From Gammaproteobacteria bacterium (GTDB lineage Bacteria; Pseudomonadota; Gammaproteobacteria; Pseudomonadales; Pseudohongiellaceae): a DNA stretch of 64,000 nucleotides. Below are positions 36,604 to 46,144 of this stretch, in pieces (within the stretch, counting starts at the first letter, position 1; the number at the start of each line of letters is the position of its first letter). The translations under genes and the position numbers were made by a program. The notes under the pieces are model-generated. The model was not told the origin of the DNA and did not search any database. It saw nothing but the letters and a program-made list of their open reading frames with translations. The stretch lies in NCBI GenBank assembly GCA_009922595.1, contig RFVC01000009.1, positions 1-64,000 of the forward strand. Direction: 5' to 3'.

Positions 36604-39600
36604 ATGACTGACCAAGCCCTCGTTTCAGTCCTTATCCGAACTAAGGACAGAAAAGCTCTTTTGCAGGAAACTCTGCAGTCAGTCATTAATCAGGATTATC
36701 CAGATTTCGAAATCATCATTATTAATGACGGTGGCGAAGATTTTTCTGCGGAAATCTCCGGGATAGATAAACGCATACGCTGGATCGAGAACGAGGACGC
36801 ACAGGGCCGTTCACATGCTGCCAACCTGGCACTGGAAAAAGCCGCGGGTGATCTCTGCCTCTTCCTGGATGATGATGACACGATAGATCCGGGGCATCTC
36901 ACTTCGCTCACTGAAGCACTCAGTAAAAATCCTGAATTCAGTATCGCCTACTCTGCAGTAAGAACAATGACTGACGGGAAAGCTGAGCAAAGTCCCTCAT
37001 TTGCCCATCCCTTTGATTCGATTCGGCTGATGATAGAAAACATACTGCCTATTCACGCCGTGCTGTTTAAGCAATCGCTGATCGATAAAAATATTCGCTT
37101 TGATCCGGCCTTTGATCGCTATGAGGACTGGGATTTCTGGTTACAGCTTGCTGAGCAGCATAACTTTCTCTTTGTCGACAAATGCACGGCAACTTACCGG
37201 ATAGACTCACAGAGCGGCTTTGGCGCCAAGGAAGACAAAGAAAATAATGATGGATACCGCGCAGCGATTTATCGCAAGTGGCTTAGCCGATGGCCTGAGC
37301 AAAAAATAATTGCCTTGGTGGACAGAAGCCGAGAGTTTCCCAGGATCAATGTTCTTAACATTGCTCTGGAAGAACATAAATCGCTACTTGCGGATCGGGA
37401 AGCCTTCATAAATGATTTGAATAAGTGGGTTAAAGAGAAAGACGGGATTATTCTCAATAAGCAGGAAAAACTGGCAGAGACCGAAAACGCCCTGCATAAC
37501 ATTCGCCATGATCTTACGAAAGCCGAAAAGGGTATCAAAAATCTGAAGTCTCAAAACAAAACTCTGGAGTCTCAAAACAGGCAATGCAAACAAGAACTTG
37601 AGGTTATTTATAGTAGCAAGAGCTGGAAACTGACCAAACCCCTGCGTGTCTTTACCAAGATACAGTGGTACATCAGAAAAGAAGGGCTCTGCGGACTGTT
37701 CAAAAGAATTCTTATCAAGCTAAATGCAAAAAGAAATTCCCCAAAAAAAATAAACCCGGAATTCAAAGTATCGAAAAAAACTTACCCACTATCTTTTCCT
37801 GAGTTAAGAGAGCCAGAAATCAGCATCATTATTCCGGTCTTCAATAAATATGAATTTACCTCTCACTGCCTGAAAAGCATTCTCGATAACACTGTAGGAA
37901 TGTCATACGAAGTTATCGTTGTAGATGACAAGTCTACGGATTCAACTGCTGGACTCCTCAAGTCAATGCAAGGCATTAAGGTAATAACAAACGAGGAAAA
38001 CTCAGGCTTTATAAAATCCTGCAATGCAGGGGCAAGTGAAGCGAAAGGTAATTACATTGTTTTACTAAACAATGATACCGAGGTGCGGAAGGGCTGGCTT
38101 ACGGCCTTGCGGCAAACCTTCAGTGACTTTCCGGATGCGGGACTGGTAGGCGCAAGACTTGTTTTCGCTGATGGCAAACTCCAGGAAGCGGGCGGAATAG
38201 TCTGGCGCGACGGCTCTGCCTGGAATTTAGGCCGCGGTGAAGATCCCAATATCCCTGAATATTCATACTGCCGCCAGGCTGACTACTGCTCAGGCGCCTG
38301 CCTGATGCTTAAAAGAGATGACTACCTTGGATTTGGCGGATTTGATTCTCACTACTCCCCCGCTTATTACGAAGATACCGACCTTGCTTTCAAAGTACGC
38401 AAAGCTGGAAAGCAAGTATATTACCAGCCTGCCTGCACCATCATTCATTTTGAAGGGGTAACCTCCGGGACAGATCCAAACAGCGGCGCAAAAAAATACC
38501 AGCAGATTAACCATGAAAAATTCTACTCACGCTGGAAGGATACCCTAGAAGGGCATCGGCCCAACGGACACATGCCCCATCTTGAAAAGGAGCGGCATAT
38601 TGAGAAACGCATCCTTGTGGTAGATGCCCGCGTATTGATGCCAGATCATGATTCGGGGTCACTGCGTATGTTCAATATACTGAAGATACTGCAGAAGCTT
38701 GAATACAAGGTCACATTCCTGCCGGCTAACCTCCAGTATCATGAAAAATACACACCAATGCTCCAAAAAATTGGTATCGAGTGCCAGTACTCCCCTTATG
38801 TGGCCAGCGCTGACAAGTACATTGAGAATTATGGACATCAGTTTGATGCCGTTATTCTTAGCCGCGCTGATTACGCTGAAAAGTTCATGGACACGGTTCT
38901 CGCTGCATGCCCGGATGCGAGGATACTGTTTGATACGGTTGACCTGCATTTCCTTCGCGAGCAGAGGGAAGCTGAGCTCTCAAAGGACCAGGCGATGATG
39001 GAAAGCGCCGTTCTGCGAAAAAACCAGGAGCTTACCCTTGCCCGCAAAGCCCATACCACGCTGGTTGTCAGCCCAGTTGAGATTGATCTTTTCAAAGAAG
39101 AGGCGCCGGACGTTAAGGTTCATTTACTTAGCAACGTGCACCAACTGCATGACAGAGGCAAAAATTTTGAGGAACGGACTGGTATTCTCTTCATCGGCAA
39201 TTTTGAACATCCGCCCAACACTGATGCCATGGAGTTTTTTCTTGACGAGATTTTTCCAAATGTACAACAGGGCAATCCTGACATGCGCATTAAAATTGTG
39301 GGGGGCCATGTGCCCGGCCATTTGAAATCACGGGCAGGGGCAAATGTTGAATTCACTGGTTTTGTTTCAGACATCGCGCCTCTATTTCATAACATCCGTC
39401 TTTCGATAGCGCCGCTGCGCTACGGTGCCGGGGTCAAAGGGAAAATTAATTCCAGCATGGCCTATGGTGTGCCTGCAGTAGTTTCTACCATGGCGGCTGA
39501 AGGCATGAATCTTGTTCATGGAGAAGACATCCTTATTGCAGATGACCCGCAGGATTTTGCCCTTGAAATTCTCAGGCTTTATGAAGACAAGGGCTTATGG

Positions 39601-39690
39601 GAGTCGCTGTCCGATGCAGGAAGGAAAAACATTGAAAACCATTTTTCCTTTGCTGTTGCTGAAAACCAGCTTAAGAAAGTACTTGAGTAA
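36604..39690 (+). CDS. Three-domain glycosyltransferase (GT2-coiled coil-GT2-GT4)
   Basis: A 1028-residue protein. GT2 domain 1 (residues ~6-210) has VSVLIRTKDR and a DDDD metal-binding motif. A Lys/Glu/Gln-rich coiled coil (~255-345) links to GT2 domain 2 (from ~406: ISIIIPVFNK, VVDDKSTD, NNDTE, EDTDLAFKVRKAG). The last ~360 residues are a GT-B (GT4-like) domain with ILFIGNFEHPPNTDAMEFF and APLRYGAGVKGKI. Three transferases in one chain suggest assembly of a repeating surface glycan. There is no membrane segment, so it is presumably cytosolic. It occupies the site where xerC normally follows DUF484. Confidence 0.88.
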   Translation: MTDQALVSVLIRTKDRKALLQETLQSVINQDYPDFEIIIINDGGEDFSAEISGIDKRIRWIENEDAQGRSHAANLALEKAAGDLCLFLDDDDTIDPGHLTSLTEALSKNPEFSIAYSAVRTMTDGKAEQSPSFAHPFDSIRLMIENILPIHAVLFKQSLIDKNIRFDPAFDRYEDWDFWLQLAEQHNFLFVDKCTATYRIDSQSGFGAKEDKENNDGYRAAIYRKWLSRWPEQKIIALVDRSREFPRINVLNIALEEHKSLLADREAFINDLNKWVKEKDGIILNKQEKLAETENALHNIRHDLTKAEKGIKNLKSQNKTLESQNRQCKQELEVIYSSKSWKLTKPLRVFTKIQWYIRKEGLCGLFKRILIKLNAKRNSPKKINPEFKVSKKTYPLSFPELREPEISIIIPVFNKYEFTSHCLKSILDNTVGMSYEVIVVDDKSTDSTAGLLKSMQGIKVITNEENSGFIKSCNAGASEAKGNYIVLLNNDTEVRKGWLTALRQTFSDFPDAGLVGARLVFADGKLQEAGGIVWRDGSAWNLGRGEDPNIPEYSYCRQADYCSGACLMLKRDDYLGFGGFDSHYSPAYYEDTDLAFKVRKAGKQVYYQPACTIIHFEGVTSGTDPNSGAKKYQQINHEKFYSRWKDTLEGHRPNGHMPHLEKERHIEKRILVVDARVLMPDHDSGSLRMFNILKILQKLEYKVTFLPANLQYHEKYTPMLQKIGIECQYSPYVASADKYIENYGHQFDAVILSRADYAEKFMDTVLAACPDARILFDTVDLHFLREQREAELSKDQAMMESAVLRKNQELTLARKAHTTLVVSPVEIDLFKEEAPDVKVHLLSNVHQLHDRGKNFEERTGILFIGNFEHPPNTDAMEFFLDEIFPNVQQGNPDMRIKIVGGHVPGHLKSRAGANVEFTGFVSDIAPLFHNIRLSIAPLRYGAGVKGKINSSMAYGVPAVVSTMAAEGMNLVHGEDILIADDPQDFALEILRLYEDKGLWESLSDAGRKNIENHFSFAVAENQLKKVLE

Positions 39691-39697
39691 AAGACTG

Positions 39698-40345
39698 CTA
39701 ACCGGCCTGCTCAGCCCTGGCATCCTGCGTATTATCCTGAGCCTCACCACGGGCCTCAGAAGCGGCCTTTTCAGGTAGATCCAGGGGTATCGGGTGCGCC
39801 CATTCATCTTTCTCGGCACTGATCCAGAAAAATATCAGCGACAGGATACCCAGTGAAAGACCGGTAACGACTCCTGCATCCACGATTCCTCTCCATGGCT
39901 GCGGCATCAGTCTGAGCAACAGCACGAGACCGACGATTACCATAGTCAGAACCCAGGAAACTATTATTCTTTTGCGTGTGGCATAGATATAGCCCATGCA
40001 GAACATGGGCGCCAAAAGGGTCAGATAGGGGCGCTTTTCTCCTCGAAGGTAGACAGCCCTCGCAATTACCCGCGGGGCAAATGCCTTGTGAAAGCCCTTG
40101 TAACCCTCAGTCCATGCCATCCATGGCACGAAGATAAGAAGACTGATCCAGTGAACCGGATTCAGCGCATAATCAGACATTTCCAGCATGCGCGGCGTAA
40201 GCCTGTAAATAGCAAACAGCAGAAACAGGATGACCCCGACTATGCCCCAGTAAAATCCCAGAACGCGCAAATGAATAGCCCTGACAATGAAAGAAAAAAC
40301 GAGGGCGCGATTGTAGCAAAGATTCCCAAAATACCCATTTGCCAA
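39698..40345 (-). CDS. Multi-spanning membrane protein of unknown function
   Basis: About 215 residues with roughly five hydrophobic segments and a charged, Glu/Ala-rich C-terminal tail (EKAASEARGEAQDNTQDARAEQAG). The first ~15 residues may not be translated; an internal start is possible. No family recognised. It lies tail-to-tail with the glycosyltransferase and divergent from gshB. Confidence 0.6.
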   Translation of the reverse strand: MANGYFGNLCYNRALVFSFIVRAIHLRVLGFYWGIVGVILFLLFAIYRLTPRMLEMSDYALNPVHWISLLIFVPWMAWTEGYKGFHKAFAPRVIARAVYLRGEKRPYLTLLAPMFCMGYIYATRKRIIVSWVLTMVIVGLVLLLRLMPQPWRGIVDAGVVTGLSLGILSLIFFWISAEKDEWAHPIPLDLPEKAASEARGEAQDNTQDARAEQAG

Positions 40346-40426
40346 ATAACTAAAAAGTTCTACCCTGCCCTTTTTGTTATACTTTAAGTACTTATTTACT
40401 GAATTTACAGTGCGCCGGGGTTAACC

Positions 40427-41377
40427 ATGACAATCAAGCTTGCCGTAGTGATGGACCCAATCCAGGCCATCAATTTCAAGAAAGACACCACACTTGCCAT
40501 GCTCAAAGCAGCCCAGCAGCGCGGCTGGTCGCTTTCCTATATAGAGCAGCGCGGCCTCTATCTGGATGACGGTAAGGCCATGGCGTTGATTCATGATCTT
40601 GCAGTCAAAATGGACCCGAATGACTGGTACGAAATGGGGCCACAGCAGCGCCGCTCTCTGGCCGATGTTGATGTAATACTGATGCGTAAGGATCCCCCTT
40701 TTAACAGGGAATTTATCTATAGCACCTACATTCTAGAGCAGGCCGAACGCGAAGGTGTGCTTGTCGTCAACAAGCCACAGGCATTAAGAGACTTCAACGA
40801 AAAGGTCAGTGCAAGCCTGTTTCCCCAGTGCTGCACACCAGGGTTGGTTTCACGGGACAAGGACCTGCTAATGGATTTTTACAAAACCCATGAGGATGTC
40901 ATTTTCAAACCCCTCGACGGTATGGGCGGAACCGGCATCTTCAGAGTCAAGCCAGGAGACCCCAATGTTACCGTAATAATAGAAACACTAACCGAATACG
41001 GCGGTCGGCAAATCATGGCCCAGACCTTTATTCCCGAGATCACCGAGGGGGATAAACGCATCCTCATGATTGACGGCGAATCTGTAGGTTATGCGCTGGC
41101 CAGGATTCCTTCAGCGAATGAAACCCGCGGAAACCTTGCAGCGGGCGGCACCGCCAAGGGGGTTGAACTATCAGACCGGGATCGCTGGATTTGTGAACAG
41201 GTTGGCCCAACCCTGCGTGAAAATGGATTAATGTTTGTCGGCATTGATGTGATTGGTGATTACCTTACGGAAGTTAACGTCACCAGCCCAACCTGTGTGA
41301 GGGAGCTGGACGAGGCATTTGACCTAGATATTGCCGGCCAGTTAATGGACTGCATCGAAAAGAAACTGTCTGCCTGA
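40427..41377 (+). CDS. gshB: Glutathione synthetase
   Basis: A 316-residue ATP-grasp enzyme joining gamma-glutamylcysteine and glycine. KLAVVMDPIQAINFKKDTT at the N-terminus, MRKDPPFNREFIYSTYILE, KPLDGMGGTGIF and VGIDVIGDYLTEVNVTSPT are diagnostic. First of gshB-tonB-algH-ruvX. Confidence 0.97.
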   Translation: MTIKLAVVMDPIQAINFKKDTTLAMLKAAQQRGWSLSYIEQRGLYLDDGKAMALIHDLAVKMDPNDWYEMGPQQRRSLADVDVILMRKDPPFNREFIYSTYILEQAEREGVLVVNKPQALRDFNEKVSASLFPQCCTPGLVSRDKDLLMDFYKTHEDVIFKPLDGMGGTGIFRVKPGDPNVTVIIETLTEYGGRQIMAQTFIPEITEGDKRILMIDGESVGYALARIPSANETRGNLAAGGTAKGVELSDRDRWICEQVGPTLRENGLMFVGIDVIGDYLTEVNVTSPTCVRELDEAFDLDIAGQLMDCIEKKLSA

Positions 41378-41400
41378 AAAGGCGCCTTTTACAGAAGCTA

Positions 41401-42285
41401 ATGGTTACATCCGTTACAACTAAAGCCAAGTCTATGGCAAATGAACGGTTTGGCTTCACCATGTTTGTCTCTATTTGCCTGCACGTAGTTCTGATCCTCG
41501 GAGTGGGATTCGGTATTTATGAGAAGGCCAACTCTTCCAGCTCTATGGAAATTACCCTGGCCCAGTATCGCAGTAACGAGACACCTCAAGAAGCCGATTT
41601 CCTGGCGCAGGAAAACCAGCTGGGCAGCGGCAGCCAGGAAGAAAAAGCGTCGCCAAGTACGCCTGTACAATCACGTTTCAGTGATGACCTCATCCAGGAC
41701 GTAGCCGAGTTTGACCAGCAGCGTACAGTTGAACATCAGCAGGAAAGCCAGTTCATCACAACCACCGCTGACGCCCTTACAGAGCTTGAACAGGAAAGTA
41801 GTGAGCATTCCGAACACCAAAACAGCGACCAGCCGCTGGAAAATCTCACTGAATCTGACCTCAATGAGCGCTTGGCCAGTCTGCAAGCCCAGCTGGATAT
41901 CCGGCGCCAGGCCTATGCAAAACGCCCACGTCGTTACACGATCTCTTCAGCTAGCACACAGAAAGCCCGTGATGCGCTGTATCTGGATAACTGGCGGAAA
42001 AAAGTTGAGGCTGTAGGCAACCTGAATTACCCACCCCAGGCGACTGCCCAGGGTATCTATGGCAACCTGCGGCTGTTGGTCTCACTCCGTTCAGATGGAA
42101 GCATTGCCGAGGTACGCATTCTTAGCTCCTCAGGCCATCAGATCCTGGACGAATCGGCCATACGCATCGTCCACCTGGCTGCACCGTTTGCGCCTTTCCC
42201 GGAAGACCTGAGGCAGGTAGCAGATATACTAGATATCATTCGCACCTGGCAATTCAGTCGAAATAATTCCTTCGCCAGCTTTTGA
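41401..42285 (+). CDS. tonB: TonB-family energy transducer
   Basis: A 294-residue protein with one N-terminal membrane anchor (FTMFVSICLHVVLILGVGFGIY), a Gln/Glu/Ser-rich periplasmic spacer in place of the usual Pro-rich one, and a C-terminal TonB domain (YPPQATAQGIYGNLRLLVSLRSDGSIAEVRILSSSGH). In Pseudomonas the tonB3 gene lies at the same place. No exbB/exbD is nearby. It could energise receptors such as the island's at 4030. Confidence 0.88.
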   Translation: MVTSVTTKAKSMANERFGFTMFVSICLHVVLILGVGFGIYEKANSSSSMEITLAQYRSNETPQEADFLAQENQLGSGSQEEKASPSTPVQSRFSDDLIQDVAEFDQQRTVEHQQESQFITTTADALTELEQESSEHSEHQNSDQPLENLTESDLNERLASLQAQLDIRRQAYAKRPRRYTISSASTQKARDALYLDNWRKKVEAVGNLNYPPQATAQGIYGNLRLLVSLRSDGSIAEVRILSSSGHQILDESAIRIVHLAAPFAPFPEDLRQVADILDIIRTWQFSRNNSFASF

Positions 42286-42357
42286 AGGTTGAGCATTGAA
42301 AGCGAATATTATTGACCTAATATTGGAAAGTAAGGCAATACACTCGATAAAAATATC

Positions 42358-42924
42358 ATGAACGACGAAAAGCTAAATCTTACAGATCACTTCCTAATTG
42401 CCATGCCTCAGTTGAGCGGCTCTTATTTTGGCAAGACTGTCGTCTACATGTGGCAACATGGTGATGATGGTGCGCTGGGCATCGTTGTAAACCTACCTCT
42501 TGAGCTGAAACTGAAAGAAATTTTCAGCCAATTGGATATCGCTGTTCAGCGCCCAGAAAGTGGTGAGCTGACCGTGCTCTCCGGCGGTCCGGTTGAAACA
42601 GATAAGGGCTTTATCCTGCATGATGATCAGCGTGACTGGTCATCAACGCTTCACGTGACAGACAACATTAGCATTACTACATCTAAGGACATCCTAGACG
42701 ACATAAGCCGCGGCGAAGGTCCTGACAATTATCTTGTGGCCCTAGGCTGTGCAGGCTGGAGTCCTGGTCAGCTTGAGCAGGAAATTGCAGACAATACCTG
42801 GATCACTTGCCCTGCTAGCAAGGACATTATTTTTTCCAGGGATTTTGACCGTAAACCTGACATGGCTGCTGAAACTCTCGGATTCAATATGGCTCAGATC
42901 ACCACTGACGTCGGTCACAGTTAA
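42358..42924 (+). CDS. algH: UPF0301/AlgH (YqgE) family protein
   Basis: A 188-residue protein with the family opening LTDHFLIAMPQLSGSYFGKTVVYMWQH, GALGIVVN, SGGPVETDKGFILH and GCAGWSPGQLEQEI. Biochemical role is not established. The stop (TAA at 42922-42924) sits within the ribosome-binding stretch of ruvX. Confidence 0.93.
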   Translation: MNDEKLNLTDHFLIAMPQLSGSYFGKTVVYMWQHGDDGALGIVVNLPLELKLKEIFSQLDIAVQRPESGELTVLSGGPVETDKGFILHDDQRDWSSTLHVTDNISITTSKDILDDISRGEGPDNYLVALGCAGWSPGQLEQEIADNTWITCPASKDIIFSRDFDRKPDMAAETLGFNMAQITTDVGHS

Positions 42925-42934
42925 GGCGATTACC

Positions 42935-43363
42935 CTGACTGCACTTACCCTGATTTGTTTTGATTACGGCACACAAAAAATTGGTGTCGCCGTTGGGCAG
43001 ACCATAACAGCTACTGCCTCACCGCTGCCGGTCATTAAGTGCAAAAATGGCGACCAGTACTGGGAGGCCATTGATGAAGTTCTGAAGCAATGGAAACCTG
43101 GCGCCCTAGTAGTAGGCATGCCTTACAATATGGATGGCTCAGAAAATGAAATGACGGTGAAGGCCAGGCAGTTCATGAAAAAACTGGAAGAAAAGTATGC
43201 GCTCCAGGTGCATAGTGTGGACGAAAGGTTGAGTACTCGGGAGGCTCGTAATTTCAGCCGCGAAAATGCCGAAGTTTCTGGCAAAAAGTTTGACGAAAAA
43301 GAAGCCGTAGACAGTATTGCTGCCCAGCTGATTCTTGAGTCTTGGCTTGAGCATAATACCTGA
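42935..43363 (+). CDS. ruvX: RuvX/YqgF RNase-H-fold resolvase, non-AUG start
   Basis: About 142 residues: CFDYGTQKIGVAVGQ, LVVGMPYNMDGSENEMT, VDERLSTREA and KEAVDSIAAQLILES identify the YqgF family, involved in 16S rRNA 5'-end processing and proposed as a Holliday-junction resolvase. Between the algH stop and the conserved core there is no in-frame ATG, GTG or TTG; candidates are ATT 42929, CTG 42935 and CTG 42950. AAGG at 42923-42926 is best spaced for CTG 42935, used here. A TTG further upstream inside algH would add a non-conserved extension. Confidence 0.85.
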   Translation: MTALTLICFDYGTQKIGVAVGQTITATASPLPVIKCKNGDQYWEAIDEVLKQWKPGALVVGMPYNMDGSENEMTVKARQFMKKLEEKYALQVHSVDERLSTREARNFSRENAEVSGKKFDEKEAVDSIAAQLILESWLEHNT

Positions 43364-43862
43364 ACGCTGAAATCCTGATCAGGTGAATTGCTTGATCACT
43401 TCGACAGTCTAAACCACTACATTGCTGCGCCATAGTATCCTGCCTTTCTCCTAGGTAGCGCGATGCTCAGGGTTATTTTCCATGCCTTGATGTGACCCAT
43501 GGATTCCCACCAGGAAATCGCGATTTTCTCGGCTTCCTTGGTAAAAGACATGAAATCCACACAGTGGTATTCAGGCAGCGCAAGTAACCGGAGTTTTTTC
43601 TGCAGCCGCCAAATTTTTATAGTAAGGCTGGTTGATGGTGGCCAAAAAACTTACGGCATGCAAAAAATAAAAATCCTGGCCTGATATTTATCAGTGCCAG
43701 CGTTCTTCTTTTTAAAGTTTTCTAATCAGAGCTGGTCTGCATTTTTAGCCTTGGAAGCGGCTTACTGGCAATTCATAAGTCCCTGCTGAACACTGGAATT
43801 AAGAAATTCCTGAATATTCACTATCTACCTCCTATAATTAGAGTATTGGTGAGGAATAAAGC
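43364..43862. other. 499-bp non-coding stretch between ruvX and yggS
   Basis: No convincing gene was found. A 61-codon frame at 43499-43684 shows no family resemblance and no clear ribosome site. In Pseudomonas, pyrR, pyrB, pyrC and pilU-pilT lie between ruvX and yggS; none is recognisable here, so the stretch may be a deletion scar. The last 50 bases hold the yggS promoter. Confidence 0.6.
43810..43838 (+). promoter_or_regulatory. Putative sigma70 promoter of yggS
   Basis: CTGAAT (43810-43815), a 17-base spacer and TATAAT (43833-43838), followed by GTGAGG as ribosome site 8 bases before the yggS ATG. The -10 box is consensus; the -35 is weak. Confidence 0.5.
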
Positions 43863-44555
43863 ATGTCGCCGAGCGTACCAGAAAATCTTGAAAAAGTTCT
43901 CCGTCAGGTTTCACGGTTTGAAAAAAAATGTGGTCGCCCGAAACGGTCGGTTCAATTGATTGCTGTCAGCAAAACACATCCGCCGGAAAAAATTAGGGAA
44001 GCCTACCAAGCCGGACAACGGCACTTTGGTGAAAATTACCTTCAGGAAGCCTTGGACAAAATCCATGCACTTTCCGACCTAGATATTACCTGGCATTACG
44101 TTGGGCCAATCCAGTCCAACAAAACGCGCCTGATAGCTGAAAATTTTCACTGGGTCCACAGTGTCGATCGCGAAAAAATTGCGGCGCGGCTCAGTGATCA
44201 GCGCCCCTCTGCCCTACCACCTCTGCGCATTCTGCTGCAAGCAAATATCAGTGAAGAATCCACCAAGGCTGGAGTGAGCCTGCGGGAACTGCCAGAACTC
44301 GCCACATCTTGCCGAGGCAAAAAAGGCATAGTCCTTTCAGGACTAATGGCTATCCCGGCACCAAACAAATATTTCGAACAACAGTCAAAAGCCTTTCGCA
44401 GGCTAAAACTCGCAAGGGATCAACTTCAGGAACAGGGATTTGAACATTGCCGCGAACTTTCAATGGGTATGAGCAGTGATTATGAGGCCGCCGTAGCCGA
44501 GGGTGCCACCATGATTCGAATAGGCACCGACATATTTGGCCCAAGAAATTCCTGA
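43863..44555 (+). CDS. yggS: PLP homeostasis protein YggS
   Basis: A 230-residue single-domain TIM-barrel PLP-binding protein. PLP lysine in LIAVSKTHP, HFGENYLQEA, WHYVGPIQSNK, and LSMGMSSDYEAAVAEGATMIRIGTDIFG. It buffers PLP and affects amino-acid pools. Leads yggS-proC-yggT. Confidence 0.96.
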   Translation: MSPSVPENLEKVLRQVSRFEKKCGRPKRSVQLIAVSKTHPPEKIREAYQAGQRHFGENYLQEALDKIHALSDLDITWHYVGPIQSNKTRLIAENFHWVHSVDREKIAARLSDQRPSALPPLRILLQANISEESTKAGVSLRELPELATSCRGKKGIVLSGLMAIPAPNKYFEQQSKAFRRLKLARDQLQEQGFEHCRELSMGMSSDYEAAVAEGATMIRIGTDIFGPRNS

Positions 44556-44601
44556 GCAACAGTAACAGCCGTATGATGCGGCTTTAAGGTACAATTGCCC
44601 G

Positions 44602-45444
44602 ATGTCTGAGAACAGAAAAAAAAATAACAGCATCGCTTTCATAGGTGCCGGCAACATGGCTTCCGCCCTAATCGATGGCCTACTCGCTGATGGTTGGAAG
44701 GCCGATCAAATCCGGACCTCGGATACCGACCAAGCCAGGCTCGACCTGCTTGGTCAAAAAAGAGTTATCACTTCCAGCGACAACAGTGCTGTCGTCTCTG
44801 GTGCAGATGCAATCATCCTGGCCGTGAAGCCACAGGTAATGCAGGATGTCCTGAAGCCCCTGAAAGAGTCTCTGGAATCCTCTTCCTGTTTACTGATATC
44901 CATTGCCGCCGGCATCACGATGGACAATCTCCAGTCCTGGACACACCCTGAACAGGCCATCGTGCGCTGCATGCCTAATACACCAGCACTGGTTCAGTTA
45001 GGTGCGAGTGCGCTTTTTGCCAATGCCCAGTGCTCAGATGAACAGAGACAACTTGCCAACAACTTGTTAAAGGCTGTAGGCGTTGTGAGCTGGCTTAAAC
45101 AAGAAAGCGATATGGCTGCCGTCACTGCACTTTCAGGGTCAGGCCCAGCCTATTTCTTCCTGCTTATCGAAGCCATGCAGGAAGCCGCCATAGAACTCGG
45201 GCTTGATAAGAAAACAGCCGAACTGCTTTGCCAGCAAACAGCCCTAGGAGCTGCCAGACTCGCCCAGAACAGCAATGTTGATGTCAGTGAGCTGCGTCGG
45301 CGCGTAACATCTCCAGGTGGCACTACTGAAGCTGCCCTCAGGCAGTTTGAATCCGATGATTTCAATGCTATGGTTGCTCGCGCACTGGCCAAAGCCGCGC
45401 AGCGCTCGCGGGAACTAGCTGAACCTGCCAGTGACACTGAATAA
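44602..45444 (+). CDS. proC: Pyrroline-5-carboxylate reductase
   Basis: A 280-residue NAD(P)H enzyme for the last step of proline synthesis. N-terminal IAFIGAGNMASALI, then VRCMPNTPALV, ALSGSGPAYFFLLIEAM and the C-terminal RRRVTSPGGTTEAAL signature. Confidence 0.97.
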   Translation: MSENRKKNNSIAFIGAGNMASALIDGLLADGWKADQIRTSDTDQARLDLLGQKRVITSSDNSAVVSGADAIILAVKPQVMQDVLKPLKESLESSSCLLISIAAGITMDNLQSWTHPEQAIVRCMPNTPALVQLGASALFANAQCSDEQRQLANNLLKAVGVVSWLKQESDMAAVTALSGSGPAYFFLLIEAMQEAAIELGLDKKTAELLCQQTALGAARLAQNSNVDVSELRRRVTSPGGTTEAALRQFESDDFNAMVARALAKAAQRSRELAEPASDTE

Positions 45445-45499
45445 TCAAACAAAAGTTAAAATATAGATAATAATAACAAGCCTCAGATAGCAAGCAGGA

Positions 45500-46108
45500 A
45501 TGGGCATGGGTAATTCAATAGGGCAAGTAGTCGTTCTGGTCGTGAATACACTGGGCGGACTGCTTGTGCTTGCCCTACTCTCACGTTTTTTACTGCAAGC
45601 CAGTCATGCGGATTTTTACAATCCTGTTTCACAGGCCCTGGCAAAACTCACCGCGCCAATCCTTAACCCGTTTCGAAAAATTATTCCAGCCTGGCGCAAC
45701 TTTAATATTGCCGCGCTCATTGTTTCGCTGGTGATCAGCACACTAGCATCAGCCATCATGATCTACTCCGCAGGATATGCTCTGCCTAGCTTAGGCGACC
45801 TGATTAGCTGGTCAGTCCTCGGCCTCATCTCGCTTACCCTGAATATTTACTTCTGGGGACTGCTCATTTCCATCGTTGCCAGCTGGGTTGCTCCATACAG
45901 CGGCAATCCTGCTCTCTTCCTTATTCAGCAGTTACTGGAACCAATCCAGTCCCGTTTACGCAAGATTATTCCGCCCATGGGAGGCCTGGACTTTTCACCA
46001 ATCTTTATTTTCCTGGCAATTCAGGTACTAGAGATTATGGTGGTAGGGACGCTGCGCCAGGGACTCGGGCTGGGCGAGCAGGCTGCCATGTTCGTCATCG
46101 GCATTTAA
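45500..46108 (+). CDS. yggT: YggT family membrane protein
   Basis: A 202-residue protein with two tandem YggT repeats (each ~90 residues: hydrophobic helix, DFYNPVSQALAKLTAPILNPFRKIIP in the first, QQLLEPIQSRLRKIIPPMGGLDFSPIFIFLAIQ in the second). Linked in other bacteria to osmotic or cell-envelope function; mechanism unknown. Downstream of proC as usual. Confidence 0.92.
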   Translation: MGMGNSIGQVVVLVVNTLGGLLVLALLSRFLLQASHADFYNPVSQALAKLTAPILNPFRKIIPAWRNFNIAALIVSLVISTLASAIMIYSAGYALPSLGDLISWSVLGLISLTLNIYFWGLLISIVASWVAPYSGNPALFLIQQLLEPIQSRLRKIIPPMGGLDFSPIFIFLAIQVLEIMVVGTLRQGLGLGEQAAMFVIGI

Positions 46109-46144
46109 AACTTATGCATAATCAGCGTTAGCTGCGATAAAACC

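Noticed and set aside
36102-36686. 194-codon minus-strand frame opposite DUF484
   Set aside because: Antisense shadow of DUF484 and the glycosyltransferase start; no family resemblance.
43499-43684. 61-codon frame in the ruvX-yggS gap as a pilT/pilU remnant
   Set aside because: No PilT motif is visible and no ribosome site precedes it.
46109-46144. SAM or methionine riboswitch before metX
   Set aside because: The gap after yggT is only 36 bases, too short for a known riboswitch.
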